NCBI RefSeq assembly: GCF_009730915.1
Contig: NC_052481.1
Coordinates: 1,984,001 to 2,048,000, forward strand
Length of the DNA: 64,000 bases
Direction: 5' to 3'
Origin: Dioscorea cayenensis subsp. rotundata
Lineage: Eukaryota > Streptophyta > Magnoliopsida > Dioscoreales > Dioscoreaceae
The notes beneath the pieces are model-generated. The model was not told the origin of the DNA. It made no database searches and saw only the letters and a program-made list of their open reading frames with translations. Below are positions 1 through 11,310 of the stretch, piece by piece (the stretch's first letter is position 1; every line of letters starts with the position of its first letter). Made by a program: the position numbers and the translations under genes.

Positions 1-365
1 TAAATTATTAAATATAATTAATAAAAATAATTAAATAATATATTTTAAAATTTACATTGCACAATAAATATTTAAAATAATAACAATAAATGAATAATAA
101 TAACTAATTATATTATAATTAATAAAATAATTAAATAATATTTTTTTAATCGGTGATACCTGAGTTATTGATCTCCCTTTGGATTTATTTTTTAAATTTT
201 TTGTAACTGGATTATTAACCTTCTTTTAGATTTTTTTTATTTTTTTATGTGTTTTTCACTGTGTGATTATATTTCTTATCTCAAAATAATATTATTCTTA
301 TTATGATAATTTATAATTAAATATTTTGAAGTTGAAAATAATATTTATTATTTATTTTTTTTATT
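1..365. other. AT-rich non-coding DNA
   Basis: Very AT-rich sequence with short direct repeats of an aataatta type. No open frame, RNA gene or element end is seen here. It borders the poly(A)-like tail of the minus-strand LINE remnant. Confidence 0.6.
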
Positions 366-474
366 TTTTTGAAAAAAAAAGAGTAGATAAACCACCTCAA
401 AAATGTCAAACAACGAACAACAAGCTCCACGCCAAAGATGGCATAGAAAACCCCAATAAAACAACACATGGAAA

Positions 475-997
475 CAGGGGCGGAGTGAGAGGGGGGCATG
501 GGGGTGGCCGGCCCCCTGTCGCCGGCAAACCCCTCTTCATCCCTCTCTCCCTTTTACTCAGGGGCGGAGGAAGAGGGGGCCGCCCCCCTTGTTTTGCAGG
601 CCGCCTTCTCCTCTCTCTCTCTCTAGATTTTATTTTATTTTTTAATCTCTCTCAAGTTTTTTATTTTTATTTTTAAAAAATTAAATTTTATACACATTAA
701 TCTAAAATCAAATTTTATACAATTTAATCATTATCATCCTTATCATCTAAAACATAATAATTTTTAAAATATATATTTACAAAAATTTATATGTTTAAGT
801 TTTTGATTTTTACAAATTAATTTATATAATGTAATAAATTATATTTTTAGCAGAGTTTTTGTTAAAACTTACTGTTTAACAAGTGATTTTTATAATCTAA
901 ATTATAAATTAACTTATAAATAAATTTTAAAAAATAAAAAAAATAATTAATTGATGTAATTGCCCCCTCTACCCTATAGTTAGTGGCTCAGCCCTTG
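475..997. mobile_element. hAT-like MITE, GC-rich ends and AT-rich core
   Basis: Starts CAGGGGCGGAGTGAG and ends with a partly complementary GGCTCAGCCCTTG, the form of a common plant non-autonomous hAT family. A second caggggcgga copy lies at about 559. The core (about 660-960) is nearly pure A/T. Flanks are catggaaa on the left and cactggaaa on the right, a possible target duplication with a one-base change. No coding capacity. It lies inside the 3' part of the minus-strand LINE remnant. Confidence 0.55.
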
Positions 998-1443
998 CAC
1001 TGGAAAAGGAACCACTAGACATGGTCACAAAGAAGAGACCCCCAACAAACCCGAAGGCGACCTCCTCGAGCCCCCAATAGAAGCAAAAATACCCTAACCC
1101 ACTAGCTCGCCCATCCTCGAGAGGTGAGGTCCAACTAGCCTTTTTCACCCAGGGATCAAGGAACTCCAGGGCATGTGACAAATGGAAGCAACTGAATCCT
1201 CCAATTTCTTTTTCTGACCCTCCACAAAAATGATCAACTTTCAAAATAAGAGCATGTGCATGCAAAAAATAGCATTGAAAATATAATCATTTCTAGCAAT
1301 CCAGATGATCCACATAATCGCTTTCACAATTAAGTCCCACAGCCATCGTGCGTCGCGGGATGCGGCGATCTCAAAGTCCCGAGATAAGGTTCACAGACAT
1401 AGGCGGATTATGCAGATGGAGAAGATTCACAAAGTACTCCTAC

Positions 1444-2077
1444 TGTTGAAAATATAGTCCCACTAATAGAAGTGTAATGGGTTTATATATAGGTATAGAG
1501 GTTGAGCCACTAAGTCTTGAGACTTTTTGGTGTAAGACCCTTAAGCCGATATAAAGCCCATATAGGGCCCACTAGTACCAAAATATAAAATCTAACATGA
1601 TATCAGAGCTTCAGGGAAAAAAAATGATCCTGAAAGGCAGTTATAGTGGGACCTAGTAAAAGACCTCTGAGGTTCCAGAAGGAACACAAGTAGTGTACAA
1701 GAAATCTTATAAGGGTTCTAAAGGACTCCCCTTTTTTTTTCTTCTAGGAGAAAGCATTATACGAAAGACTATCAAAACTTCTTACTTATCTTACACCACC
1801 TATACTACACAAAGTAGTATACAAGTCCTAGTAAAAAAAAAACAGACCTCTGGGTGTACAAGTCTGAGCAAGTTCAAACTAAAAAAAATGACTCAATTGA
1901 ACTTGAGGGAGGGTGTTGAAAATATAGTCCCACATCGGTTGTGTAATAGAAGTGTAATGAGTTTATATATTGGTATAGAGGTTGCGCCACTAAATCTTGA
2001 GACTTTTTGGTGTAAGACCCCTAAACCCATATAAAGCCCATTTAAGGCCCACTAGTACCAAAATATAAAATCTAACA
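1444..2077 (+). mobile_element. TRIM (terminal-repeat retrotransposon in miniature)
   Basis: Two direct repeats, 1444-1597 and 1914-2077, both begin TGTTGAAAATATAGTCCCAC and end in CTAACA; they are LTRs of 154 and 164 bp. The left one lacks about 10 bp (catcggttgt) present in the right one. A primer-binding-like site (tgatatcagagcttcaggg) follows the left LTR and a purine tract (cttgagggaggg) precedes the right one. Flanks are cctac and cccac, a 5-bp duplication with one mismatch. The internal 316 bp has no gag or pol, as expected for a TRIM moved by another element's proteins. Confidence 0.85.
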
Positions 2078-2179
2078 CCCACACCTGTTTCACGAGAGGA
2101 AGAGAATTAATAAACTCAATTCCCGTAACACAAGTCGGAAGTCGATTACATCTTTGTTTCTCAAGATTCTCCAGTGTGA

Positions 2180-3089
2180 GGATTTTATTTTTCCACACGA
2201 GCCAATTAAAGATATTGTTTTTATTTTTTTATTTAAATTTAATAGTAAACATTGCTTATTATTTTATATTAAATTAGTTTTTAAACATAATATTTATTTT
2301 TTAAATCCTACTCTTTATTTATTTTTTAAACCTACCTCATACTATTTAAAATAAATTTGATGTTAATTGATAATCATGAATAATATGGCTAGTCAAACAT
2401 GGATCTTTAAATATTTTTGTTTTTAAATTTTATGTATAGATATGCTTTTTTTTATTGAACTTATCAATACATAATTATTTTAGGATTTTAATGTAAATAT
2501 AATAACAATAAATAAAAATAAATTCCTAAAAAATACAATTGCTCTCTAAAAATAAATAAAATTAAAATCCTAAAAAATACATAATTATTGTAGCATGCCA
2601 ACATTTAAGAATATTATTATTTTTTTAGTTTTTCTGGGAAGTCATGTGATATGTTGAAATTAACTAAGTGTGGGTGTGTGATAGTTCGAGTAATGTGAAT
2701 ATATATATATATATATATAATGTAATTTTTATAGTAATAACAAAAAGAAAAAAAAAGGATTTTGTATTTTATATTAAGTTGAAAGTGTTCATCTCATTGG
2801 CTATGAATGAGTTGTTTAATGAAACTATATGGTTAAATTGCTCTGTTATGTGAAATGGAAGTGATGATGAGTGTTACTTGGAGGTTAGTGTGTTTTTTAG
2901 TTGTGTTTTTTTATGCTCTTCTTTTTCCGTTTTTTAGTGGATTCTTATGCTTGTTTTTGGGGATTTTTATTGTTTTTAATGTAGGTAGTGGTTTATTTAT
3001 TTTTGTAAAAAATAAAAAATAAAAAAATTTACGTGGTGGTTAGTTTTTGATTAGTTTTGGTTAGCAACCAACTTGGTCTTCTTCAAAGC
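2180..3089. other. AT-rich non-coding DNA
   Basis: AT-rich with a (TA)n run at about 2700-2720. No supportable gene; the short open frames have no recognisable domain. Confidence 0.5.
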
Positions 3090-3097
3090 CTCTACAT

Positions 3098-3878
3098 TAA
3101 GAATGTCAGTGGGGTGGGGAATCCCCGTTCCCCACGGGACGGGGAGCGGGGAAACATTCCTCCCTGCCTAGTGGTCTCCCCGTCCCACGGATCCCAAAAA
3201 TATATATTATATATTTTTAATATATTTATTAAAGACTATTTCAACATTAACATAATATTATATATATATATATAATCGATAAATATTTATTTGTTAATAT
3301 TTTTTTAGTTATTATTATGGAACTCAAAATTATTTCATACAACTTATTAACTATTTAAATTTAAATATTTCATTGAAACATATTTATTTAATAAAATCTT
3401 AAATTATTTTAATAAAATCATTATATAATATATTTACAAAATTAAAATTCAAACTTCTAATTTTTAAATTTCTAATATTCATAAAAACTAATTATTTATC
3501 TTCAAAATAATCCCGATGTTGCCATGCTTGGGTTACAACCTCATATAATATAATTAATTTTATTTAAATATTTATCTATTGAGCTTTTATCTTTAAAAAA
3601 ATTTATCTTTAAATATTTATTAAAATATCAAATTTATCATGCCATGCGAAATTTATCTTTAATAAACAAATAAAAATAAACAAACAATTGTTTATAAGAC
3701 CTTTAAAGATACGTAGTATATAAACGTACGTTATATCGATGTTTTGGGCGGGGATCCCAGCGAGTGAGAGGGAGGGGATTTTTTCCCGCGGAGAATTTTT
3801 AACCGAATCCCCACCCGTGGAGGCGGGGATGGGAGCAGGGATCCCATTCACGCCCCGCCCGCCCTCATGACATTCCTA
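3098..3878. mobile_element. hAT MITE with 8-bp target duplication
   Basis: Ends are TAAGAATGTCA and, inverted, TAGGAATGTCA, flanked by a perfect 8-bp duplication CTCTACAT (3090-3097 and 3879-3886), the length made by hAT transposases. Just inside each end are GC-rich arrays built from ccccgt/ggggat units (about 3105-3190 and 3745-3865). The 550-bp core is AT-rich and non-coding. Non-autonomous. Confidence 0.8.
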
Positions 3879-3886
3879 CTCTACAT

Positions 3887-4269
3887 CTCTGTCAACAAGA
3901 AAGAGAGTAACAGATCGTGATCTATAGAGAGTCTTGACAAACTCCAAAATACCTCAAGAAACCATTGATGAAAAACGGAAGTTCAAAAATAAAATTAAAA
4001 CCAGAGGAAAATTGTGAAGAAGTTATATTTTCATTAACATTCAAAGTTACAGAAAAACAGACTTAAGTAAACAAAGAAACATAAACTTGATGAGTCAATA
4101 ACTAACGTGGCACATTTTAACTTAACCTGCCGCTTTGCCTCGAACTTACACTCCTGAGCTTTGATCAAGCAATCCTAGCCATCTATTTCACATCAATTCA
4201 TCCACCAGCTTTCCCTACAGACTTTCAACCAACAAAACAAACATTCAAACTTATACACACACACAGTAC
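3887..4269. other. Non-coding spacer
   Basis: No gene recognised. On the minus strand this would be downstream of the promoter-like segment at 4270-4960, so it could hold remains of a leader or first intron, but no exon can be supported. Confidence 0.3.
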
Positions 4270-4960
4270 ACAAACACCAGATCATTGAACTAAACAAAAA
4301 AACAGAAACAGAAACACAACTGATGAAAACACAAAATCATTCACACTACTGACTACTCCAAGCTTCTCTGCACCATGCTCTTCAATCACCTGATAACAGA
4401 GAGGAGAGATATATAGGAGAGAGAAAGAGAGAGAGTGGATGAACAAGACTGTGACTGTGTGAAAATTGATATTTAAGTCATGAACTGACGTGGCGAAGTG
4501 GCATTTGTGGTTAGTGGTATTTAGAGTGGGGATTGCATTAGAGAAGTACGAGAAAGGGTGGAGAAGATGACTGGAGTGGAGGGAGTCAATTAAAGGTATG
4601 ATTCTAGGGTGTGATAACTGATTACGGTACAAGAGACACAAGTGGGGGGCAGTGTGGGACTCGTGTGGAGTGAGGGGAGGAGAAGATCTGACCAAGGTTA
4701 TGATGAATTATTGGACTTGAGAGGGTGAAAGTGAACGGAGTGACATCGCACGGAAAGACAATGGAGGGTACTGTTGGGGTTCGGCTTTTGGGATCTTTTG
4801 CTTGAGAGAACCCCTGGATTTTACGTCTCTCTGTTTTGCGAATTTCCAGTTATTGCCCACCTGATTGACTGCACGCTCATCAGTAATCACCAGCCAGCCA
4901 ACCAGCGAGGGCCATCTATGCCTTTTTCCATTATTTTAACCTTAACTTAGTTGTTGAGCG
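4270..4960 (-). repeat. Promoter-like duplicated segment, copy A
   Basis: The minus-strand sequence aligns over about 600 bp with the plus-strand sequence at 40063-40650. Shared blocks include ccttggtcagatc, ctcaagcaaaagatcccaaaag, caagtccaataattcat and the stretch around gacttaaatatcaa. Toward its 3' end on the minus strand it has a pyrimidine-rich ctctctctttctctc tract followed by ctatatatctctcctctctg, a possible TATA box and initiator. The open frames in it are not recognisable proteins. I read it as one of two diverged copies of an upstream gene region, in inverted orientation about 35 kb apart; the gene it served is not identified. Confidence 0.5.
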
Positions 4961-5515
4961 TCAACGACTAGGAGAAGCCAGGGAAAGCAAGGCCCACAGG
5001 GCAGCGCACTGAAAGCTGCTGGCTCATGACAGTGTCCTCAGCTTATTGTCATTGAAACGATTGAACATTCGTGAGATTGAATACAATTCCTGACGTTTGA
5101 TTGATGCATGTTTTGGTCTTTGCACTGTACCAAGTTTGTCACTAGCTTACCCTTTTTTTTTAAAAAAAAAATTTTGAGCAAAAGAGCTTAAAGCTACAAG
5201 GAAACCAGAAAAAACAAACAGAATTTAAAAGAAGAGGCTGTGACTGGACGGACCTCATTCAGACCGTTGGTCTGTTGCCTTCGGCACCAATCCGGACGTG
5301 ATTCACGTATGTCTGATAGTTATTCGTTGGCGAACACACGCAAAAACCACAGACCGACAGCGCGCCAAAAAGCAACCTCGCTGTCGATGAACAATTGGTT
5401 AAGATTGCCTAGTCACCTTTATCTCTATGACAACTGGCCACTTTCAATTGGAAAAATCATCACTTTCTTCTGATTGTATTCCCTCAAATAAGGGGATTAA
5501 CGAGGATTCGGCTGG
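4961..5515. other. Non-coding spacer
   Basis: Contains a poly(T)/poly(A) foldback at about 5152-5172. The 77-codon open frame at 5240-5473 has no domain I recognise. Nothing else is supported. Confidence 0.35.
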
Positions 5516-5728
5516 TCAAAAGGAAGTAATGGGCCGAGACTTGGTTGCATGATCTCTAAGTTCCCGAAGCCATCTCTGAATGTTATTAAATGTTTGCCTC
5601 TTTGTTATGTCATACACGAGAAGTGCACCTACTGCAACTCTGTAGTAAGCACTTGTGATGGCGCGATACCTCTCTTGACCTGCAGTATCCCATATTTGTG
5701 CCTTCACCTTGAGTGTCTTAAATAGCAT
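5516..5728 (-). pseudogene. Rab GTPase (RABA-type) exon fragment
   Basis: About 60 residues on the minus strand match the switch II to helix 3 part of plant RABA small GTPases: [20 protein letters not shown] (the WDTAGQE motif), then [20 protein letters not shown] and [14 protein letters not shown]. The invariant G of AYYRGAVGA is V here. Residues before KVKAQ (P-loop, switch I) and after RDHA (NKxD and SAK motifs) are absent. After RDHA the frame reads TKSRPITSF and stops, which is not Rab sequence. A working Rab would cycle between GTP and GDP on trafficking vesicles; this fragment cannot bind nucleotide. No neighbouring exons were found. Confidence 0.8.
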
Positions 5729-6404
5729 GTCTGTATTGTCTAGTGTTTAAAGTATTCAACACCTAATTAAAGTGTGTTGGTTTTAAAAAAATAAAAATAA
5801 AATAAAATACAATAAGAAAGGCTACCTAGTAGGCTCTTGATACCGCAAAGAGAAGGATAGTGAAAGATATTTCATCGACTGCTATATTTATAATATAAAA
5901 AAATTGGTCATTTATAAACAAGTATTTTAGTTATATAGGATTACAATCAAGGAGAATATTTGTAAACCACTAATAATATACAAGTATATCTTAAGAATAT
6001 AGTTCCTCTAGTCCAAATTATCTGTGCTTTTATGATTTTCTTGTTTCCAGTTGGTAATTGCCACTTTTAAGAATTTTTACATTAATTATAATTTTTCCAA
6101 TTTAACCATTTTATTTGATGAAATATATTTAAAGAGAATGTGCATCAATGGGAGCATACAATCCCAGTACAAGGGTCAAATTGTTCTATTATATTGTTTC
6201 TTCGTAAATTTTAAAAGTTTTAATTGCATATATCATTAAAGAATATATATTTTGTGATATATAAATCGTTGTTATTGCTAACAAAATGATAAGAAAAACT
6301 AGCACTTGATCAAAAGAATGATGCAACAACAGAATTCATAGAGTAGCTATCCACACAATAAGATTGATTTTTTTTTTTGAATCTCATAAAAAAAAAATTC
6401 TATT

Positions 6405-6425
6405 AAGGTTAGGGTTAGGGTTAGA
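6405..6425 (+). repeat. Short telomere-like TTAGGG run
   Basis: The sequence ggttagggttagggttag gives between two and three TTAGGG units. It is too short to indicate a fused telomere and may be chance in AT-rich DNA. Confidence 0.4.
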
Positions 6426-7604
6426 CCCTTTGTTGTAACCCCATCCTCAGGTTTATGGTTATAACAAGTACTTTGAAAATTATATCTGAAGTTTATTATG
6501 AGTCTACGTAAAATTATTTGAAAAAATAGATCTTATCTGTAAAAAAAATTGACTATGCTAGAAGCTTATTTAGTGAAAGTGGAAACAATATTAGCGAATT
6601 TAGATTATAATAAAAGTAATATGGAAAGGATAGAGAAAGTAATGATATAACCGAATTATGCACTTACATAAAAAATTAATTTTAGGAAAAGAAAAATAAA
6701 ATTAAAAAGTCAGTTTCTCCATATGTTGTATGCACAAAAGAAGAACTAAATAAACCTCCAGAATATAGAATGAAATTTCCCAAAGGATTTTGAGAAGGAA
6801 AAAAACGAAGTATTCACTTAATTGTTAGGATTCTGGAACAGCAAAAAGGTTAAAAAATTCACCTGAGCCAAAGAAGGATCCCATAGTTGCATATGAGATT
6901 TTTTTCGCTCCTTAATTTCTGTATTTCTCTTTAGTTTTCTCTTAAAAAAAAGTATAAATTTTATCATTTTGAATGTTTTAATGGGTTCTTCAATGGAATT
7001 GTATAATTTAATTTCAAGTAGATAGTTAAATTTATACAATGTCTATCAAGAAGAATTAGATGCAATAGATAATTTAATTTATGTTCTCGTGTTAATGGCA
7101 AATGGATGGCATGTTCCATCATATGAAATCCGTGATTTGTCTTTCATCTTCCTTTTGCATTTCATTTTCAGATTTTTTTTTTTGGTCATTTGGCACATGA
7201 TATCTGAAACCTTCTTTGGGCTATAGTTCTATTATATCACCGTCGTTTGGCTAGTGCTTTCGAAGTACAATGTCAAGTATCTTTAGAAGTCAATTTTGTT
7301 CACCACCAGACAAAGTCCGACTCTTCACCAATTTGTTTTTGATTTGTTTATTGATGTTGTTTTCAAACATCATGTTTTTGTTATTAATGTGGCAAAAGTT
7401 TGCTGATGAATTTGGGGTTTATAATCTTTAGAAGGGGATCTACATCAATGCAATAACATAATTTCATCAAGTTGTTTTTTGAATATCTATTTGTTGTCTG
7501 TATTCTTGGTTTGTAATCACCGATAAAACATCAATTACTTATGTTTTTTATACTAATTTTGTTTTGTATGATCTAGATTTTTGTTTTTGTTTGTGAAGGA
7601 TCTG

Positions 7605-7812
7605 CAAGTTCATGCTATGGTACTAATTGAATTTGCTAGTAGAGGTAGTCTGGCCATTCTTTTTGCTAAAAGCAATTAGAAACTAGTATTTTGGTACAAT
7701 TTCACCTTTGTGAAGTGTTTGTTGTGGATGTTATGATTTCAATTGGATTTGCTATTGAAAGTAATCTGCCCATTCTGACTGTTAAGAGCAGTTAAAATGT
7801 AGTATTTTGTTA
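7605..7812 (+). repeat. Diverged tandem duplication, about 115-bp unit
   Basis: Two adjacent copies share blocks such as aattgaatttgctagt / aattggatttgctatt, ctggccattct / ctgcccattct and agtattttg. Divergence is high, so the duplication is old. No coding content. Confidence 0.5.
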
Positions 7813-9309
7813 GGGTTTGTGCTGCGCGCGTGCTTGCTATATGTTGTTTTTTTTTTAAATTGATTCTTGGGCAATTTTAAAACTTAGTTTTAATTGATCT
7901 AAGTATTTTGTTTGTGTGTGTGTGTTGGAAATTCATGTGGTGCTTGGTATTCTTTAAAGAAAATATTGTTTCATCAAAGATTTGTTTTCTCTGTGTGGAT
8001 GTACTTGCTGGTTTATATTTGAGATGTCCAGGAACACTGGTTCGGGTTGTGATTGGATTGAAATTTTTTTATTTTATTAACTAGCTTGTATTATTGCTAC
8101 ATTCTTCATGGAGGGATGTTAATATTTTAGATCAAAAAGGGCTCTGCTATAAAACAATGAGGTGGGACATGTTTCATCTATTCTTTTTGTTAATGAGATA
8201 GTTGCACCTTTTTATGCATATTTCCTAGCATATTCCAATAATTTACTTTTCATCCTAAGGCCAATTGTTGTTACTAACTATATTTAGTTTACCTCATAGA
8301 ATTTCAGAATATTTCTTCTTGTGAACTAATTACCTATGTGACTAGATGATTTGATACTTTAAGAGGATTAATGGTACAACACTATGGATATTCTTGATAT
8401 AAATTACAATTCACATGCTCTTGAGATCATGGCATTTCTCTCATCGTTTTCCTATTGCTAAGATAGGTGATCTTTGTTTTGCTTCACTAATTGGTTTGCT
8501 TCAGTTATCAAGTCTGAGAACAATGGTTTGCCTCACAAAAATTTGTTTGATTTAGTTATAAGTTTGAGAACAAACTAGGACAGGTAATGAATATGTATCT
8601 CAAGTTTATATCTCAAGATTTGGTCTGTTCTTGCTTATTTATTTGTCTCTTTTGACCTAATCTAGGTGACAAATTTTTTTTATTTGGTTCCTCTTTGAAG
8701 TTGGTGATTTAACAATTTTTGTGAACATATTATTTTAAATAGATTTGTTGTTGCTACTGTTGATTATATTTACCATTCCTTTGACTCTTGACGCTATCCG
8801 TATTATTCTACATTCTATTTTCTTTTGTCCAAAAGTAGTAATTGTAGTGCCATTCAATTTGTGGGTTGGTTTAATTTTATGAAGTTTGTATTGATGAAGG
8901 TTTTCTTTATTAAACTTGCATCATCTTTGATTTCTAAAAATGTTTTTAGTTGGTTAATATGATTACCAAACCTGTAGTACACCTATAGATCATAAAATTA
9001 ATATAAGACATCATCATGTTTCAAATAAAAGTTTTTTAATGTTCATTTTTAAAAACTAATATAAGAGCTCTTGGAAAAGCTATATTCCTAATTGACCCCT
9101 ATGGATTATGTACTTTCTTATTATGGTTCAATAAAATCTTTTTCTCTTATAGCGGTTGTTTATCTACACCTTCCTTTAAGGAACAAACCAGGGTCCTGAT
9201 TAATTATCAAGCTCTGTAGGGATATTGGCTTGGACAATTGCCAAGTGCTATATGTACTAGCTAATGGTATGAGAAGATTGCCATATCCTATTTGTTGAGT
9301 GGTGGTTAG

Positions 9310-9471
9310 TGTTAGATGTATTGTTGTATTGTCTATATATGTATACATGTATATGTATGTACAGACATATATGTATACTTATCATATTCTATATGTAGAC
9401 CCAAAGGGTCACTCATGTAAGGTGTTCAAGCATATACATTTGTTCCACTCTCTCTCTCTCCTCTTCTAACA
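9310..9471 (+). mobile_element. Solo LTR, probably Copia
   Basis: A 162-bp segment begins TGTTAG and ends CTAACA (perfect 6-bp inverted ends). It is flanked by the 5-bp duplication GTTAG at 9305-9309 and 9472-9476. Internal words (tatgtatacatgtatatgta, ttctatatgtag-accca) resemble the short LTRs of the Copia element at 49936-54798, suggesting a related family. No internal region remains, as expected after LTR-LTR recombination. Confidence 0.7.
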
Positions 9472-9954
9472 GTTAGATTACTCAAAAATAAGATAAGAGA
9501 AGCTAATGTAAGTGGAAAGTGACGCACTAAAGAAAATTAGAATTTACAATGCATAGAAGGAAACTCCTCAAAAAAACACACCCCTTTTGCTCTTACAAGA
9601 CAAAGTTGTGGCAATAAATAAATAAATAAATAAAACTTCTTACAATCTCCTTCAAAACTAGATTTCTACTTCAATATAAATGGCCACCCACGACTTGCGA
9701 ATCCTCAAAATAAATAGCAAAAATACCATGAGACAATATGTACCAAGTCATTAAATTGCAGCATCTGTATGAAATAAACATAAAGGACAAGCATAAGTAG
9801 TGGTCATGATTACATCACAATTTATAATGTGAGAAGTAAAATATAATCTAAGTGTAATGGACCACACATCTTGGTGATCTGATAAAAGAAATCAAATGAC
9901 TATAAATCCAATTATCTTAATTTATCAAGCTTCAAGAGTCTAGAGTCATTCAAT

Positions 9955-10190
9955 TCACTAAAAAAGTGAGGGCACAAAAATAATAACACAGTGCATCCAA
10001 ATATTCCCAGCATCCATGAAAAACATACTGAACCATGTTCTTGTTATATGCTTTTCTTAGTATATGCTGTTCAAGAATCTATAGTCACTTCACCAAGAAA
10101 GTGAGGGCACAAGAATAATGACAACAAACACATGCAAATATTCTTGGCATCCATGAATAAAGAAATACTGAACCATGTTTTTAGTAATTT
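9955..10190 (+). repeat. Diverged tandem duplication, about 125-bp unit
   Basis: Two copies share aaagtgagggcacaa, caaatattc, ggcatccatga and actgaaccatgtt. Non-coding. Confidence 0.55.
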
Positions 10191-10409
10191 GAAGGCTCAA
10201 GAAAATGTGAGAACAAATTCAATCTTCTTCCTAATGTGCCATATAAAAAATCTGATGCAAGCCAGTTCATTGTTAAACGCAATTCTATTGCATCTTGAAT
10301 AATTGTTATTCATGTTTTCCTCTTATAGTCAAGTGATCAACAATCTTTACCTTCAACCAATAATTGTATTTATTGGTGGCAATTTTTCATACTTGGAGTA
10401 ACCAGTGAG

Positions 10410-10640
10410 TCATAAATTTGTTTTTGCAACTTGTTCTTATGTCACTATCTTCTGCAGTGGTTTTTGGTTCTCCAATCAAAGATTTTTTCTATTTTTCACC
10501 TTAAGCAAAAAATAATTTGGCAGGAGAGTATTTAAATTGTTAGAATTTTTTAAGTTTGGACTTGTTATAATCATTGTGGAACCTGTGCCTGTCACTATCT
10601 TTTGAAGTGAGTTTTGGTTCTCTAAACAAAGCCTTTTTTT
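10410..10640 (+). repeat. Diverged tandem duplication, about 170-bp unit
   Basis: The first copy has gtcactatcttctgcagtgg then ttttggttctccaatcaaag; the second has gtcactatcttttgaagtga then ttttggttctctaaacaaag. Non-coding. Confidence 0.5.
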
Positions 10641-10984
10641 TTCAACCACAGGTCACTGTTTTATGTGAAAAATAGTTTGACTGCAAGGTATTTTTGTCAA
10701 TGGATCTATGATGAATCCCTCTTAACATGCTATGTCGGTTTTTTTTTTAAAAAGGTTTATTCATCGTTGGAAGCCATTTTCAGTGCTATTATTATTTGTG
10801 TAGGAAATCTATTGTTAATGGAAGATGGTTGTAGAAGTGTTCTTTTTCCCTAATGATCCATATATTTCTCTGTTTTGACATACTTGCTTGATTTTAGAAG
10901 CACATGATCATTCGGCTGTGTTGTAGTCAAGATTGAAAATTTTCATGTTATCAATTGCCTCTGTTATTGTTCATTAAAGGGACT

Positions 10985-11310
10985 TTGGTATGCCTTTTGT
11001 GGAGGGATGTTCAAATTTTAGATTTGTTTTTCATAATCTTGTTTGCTAGGTGATAAGATGTGTCGGTTTTTTTTTTTAGTTTAATTGCTAGCATTTTCCA
11101 ATAAGTTAGTTTCATGTTTAAGAATCTGAAGGGTGACTACTATTGCTAGCTGATAGCTAAGCTCACTAAAGTTCATAGTAAATACTCTTGATACAAATCA
11201 TAATTCTCACTTGATATCACTGCGTTTCATTTTTTCCCCTTTTGTTAAGAAAGGTGATTACTTGTTTGGCTCATATAGTAATTAGCTTAAGTTATTAAGC
11301 TGGAGATCTA
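10985..11310 (+). repeat. Diverged copy of the 8.1-8.5 kb segment
   Basis: Shares ordered blocks with 8100-8540: tggagggatgtt, ctagcat-ttccaata, actcttgata-aaat, aaggtgat and a-taattgg/agcttaagttat. The copy stops where the plus-strand LINE begins, which suggests that the LINE inserted into it. Confidence 0.45.

Larger units (their letters stand above)
366..2175 (-). mobile_element. LINE 3' fragment, interrupted by a TRIM and a MITE
   Basis: Read on the minus strand, about 2170-2078 gives the zinc-binding C-terminal region of a plant LINE ORF2 (WKNKILTLENLEKQRCNRLP, then a segment ending VKQVW). The reading resumes beyond the nested TRIM with EYFVNLLHLHNPP, and then with WDLIVKAIMWIIWIARNDYI, typical of the region before the LINE RNase H domain. 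In-frame stops and frame changes show decay. The 3' untranslated part runs to an A-rich tail near 366-385. Two elements split it: a TRIM at 1444-2077 and a hAT-like MITE at 475-997. The LINE is therefore the oldest layer. The 5' half of the element is absent. Confidence 0.65.
5729..9304. other. Long non-genic stretch
   Basis: About 3.6 kb with no supportable gene. It holds a short telomere-like run (6405-6425), a diverged tandem duplication (7605-7812) and a segment (about 8100-8540) with a diverged copy at 10985-11310. The T-rich plus strand resembles intron sequence, but no exon was recognised. Confidence 0.45.
9480..10984. other. Non-genic stretch with local duplications
   Basis: No gene is supported. 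It contains diverged tandem duplications (9955-10190 and 10410-10640). The 62-codon open frame at 10665-10853 has no recognised domain. Confidence 0.45.

Noticed and set aside
326..676. Plus-strand 116-codon frame with a G/P-rich middle
   Set aside because: It spans the end of a LINE remnant and the GC-rich end of a MITE; the composition explains it.
6405..6425. Interstitial telomere as a chromosome-fusion mark
   Set aside because: Fewer than three TTAGGG units; too short to mean more than chance.
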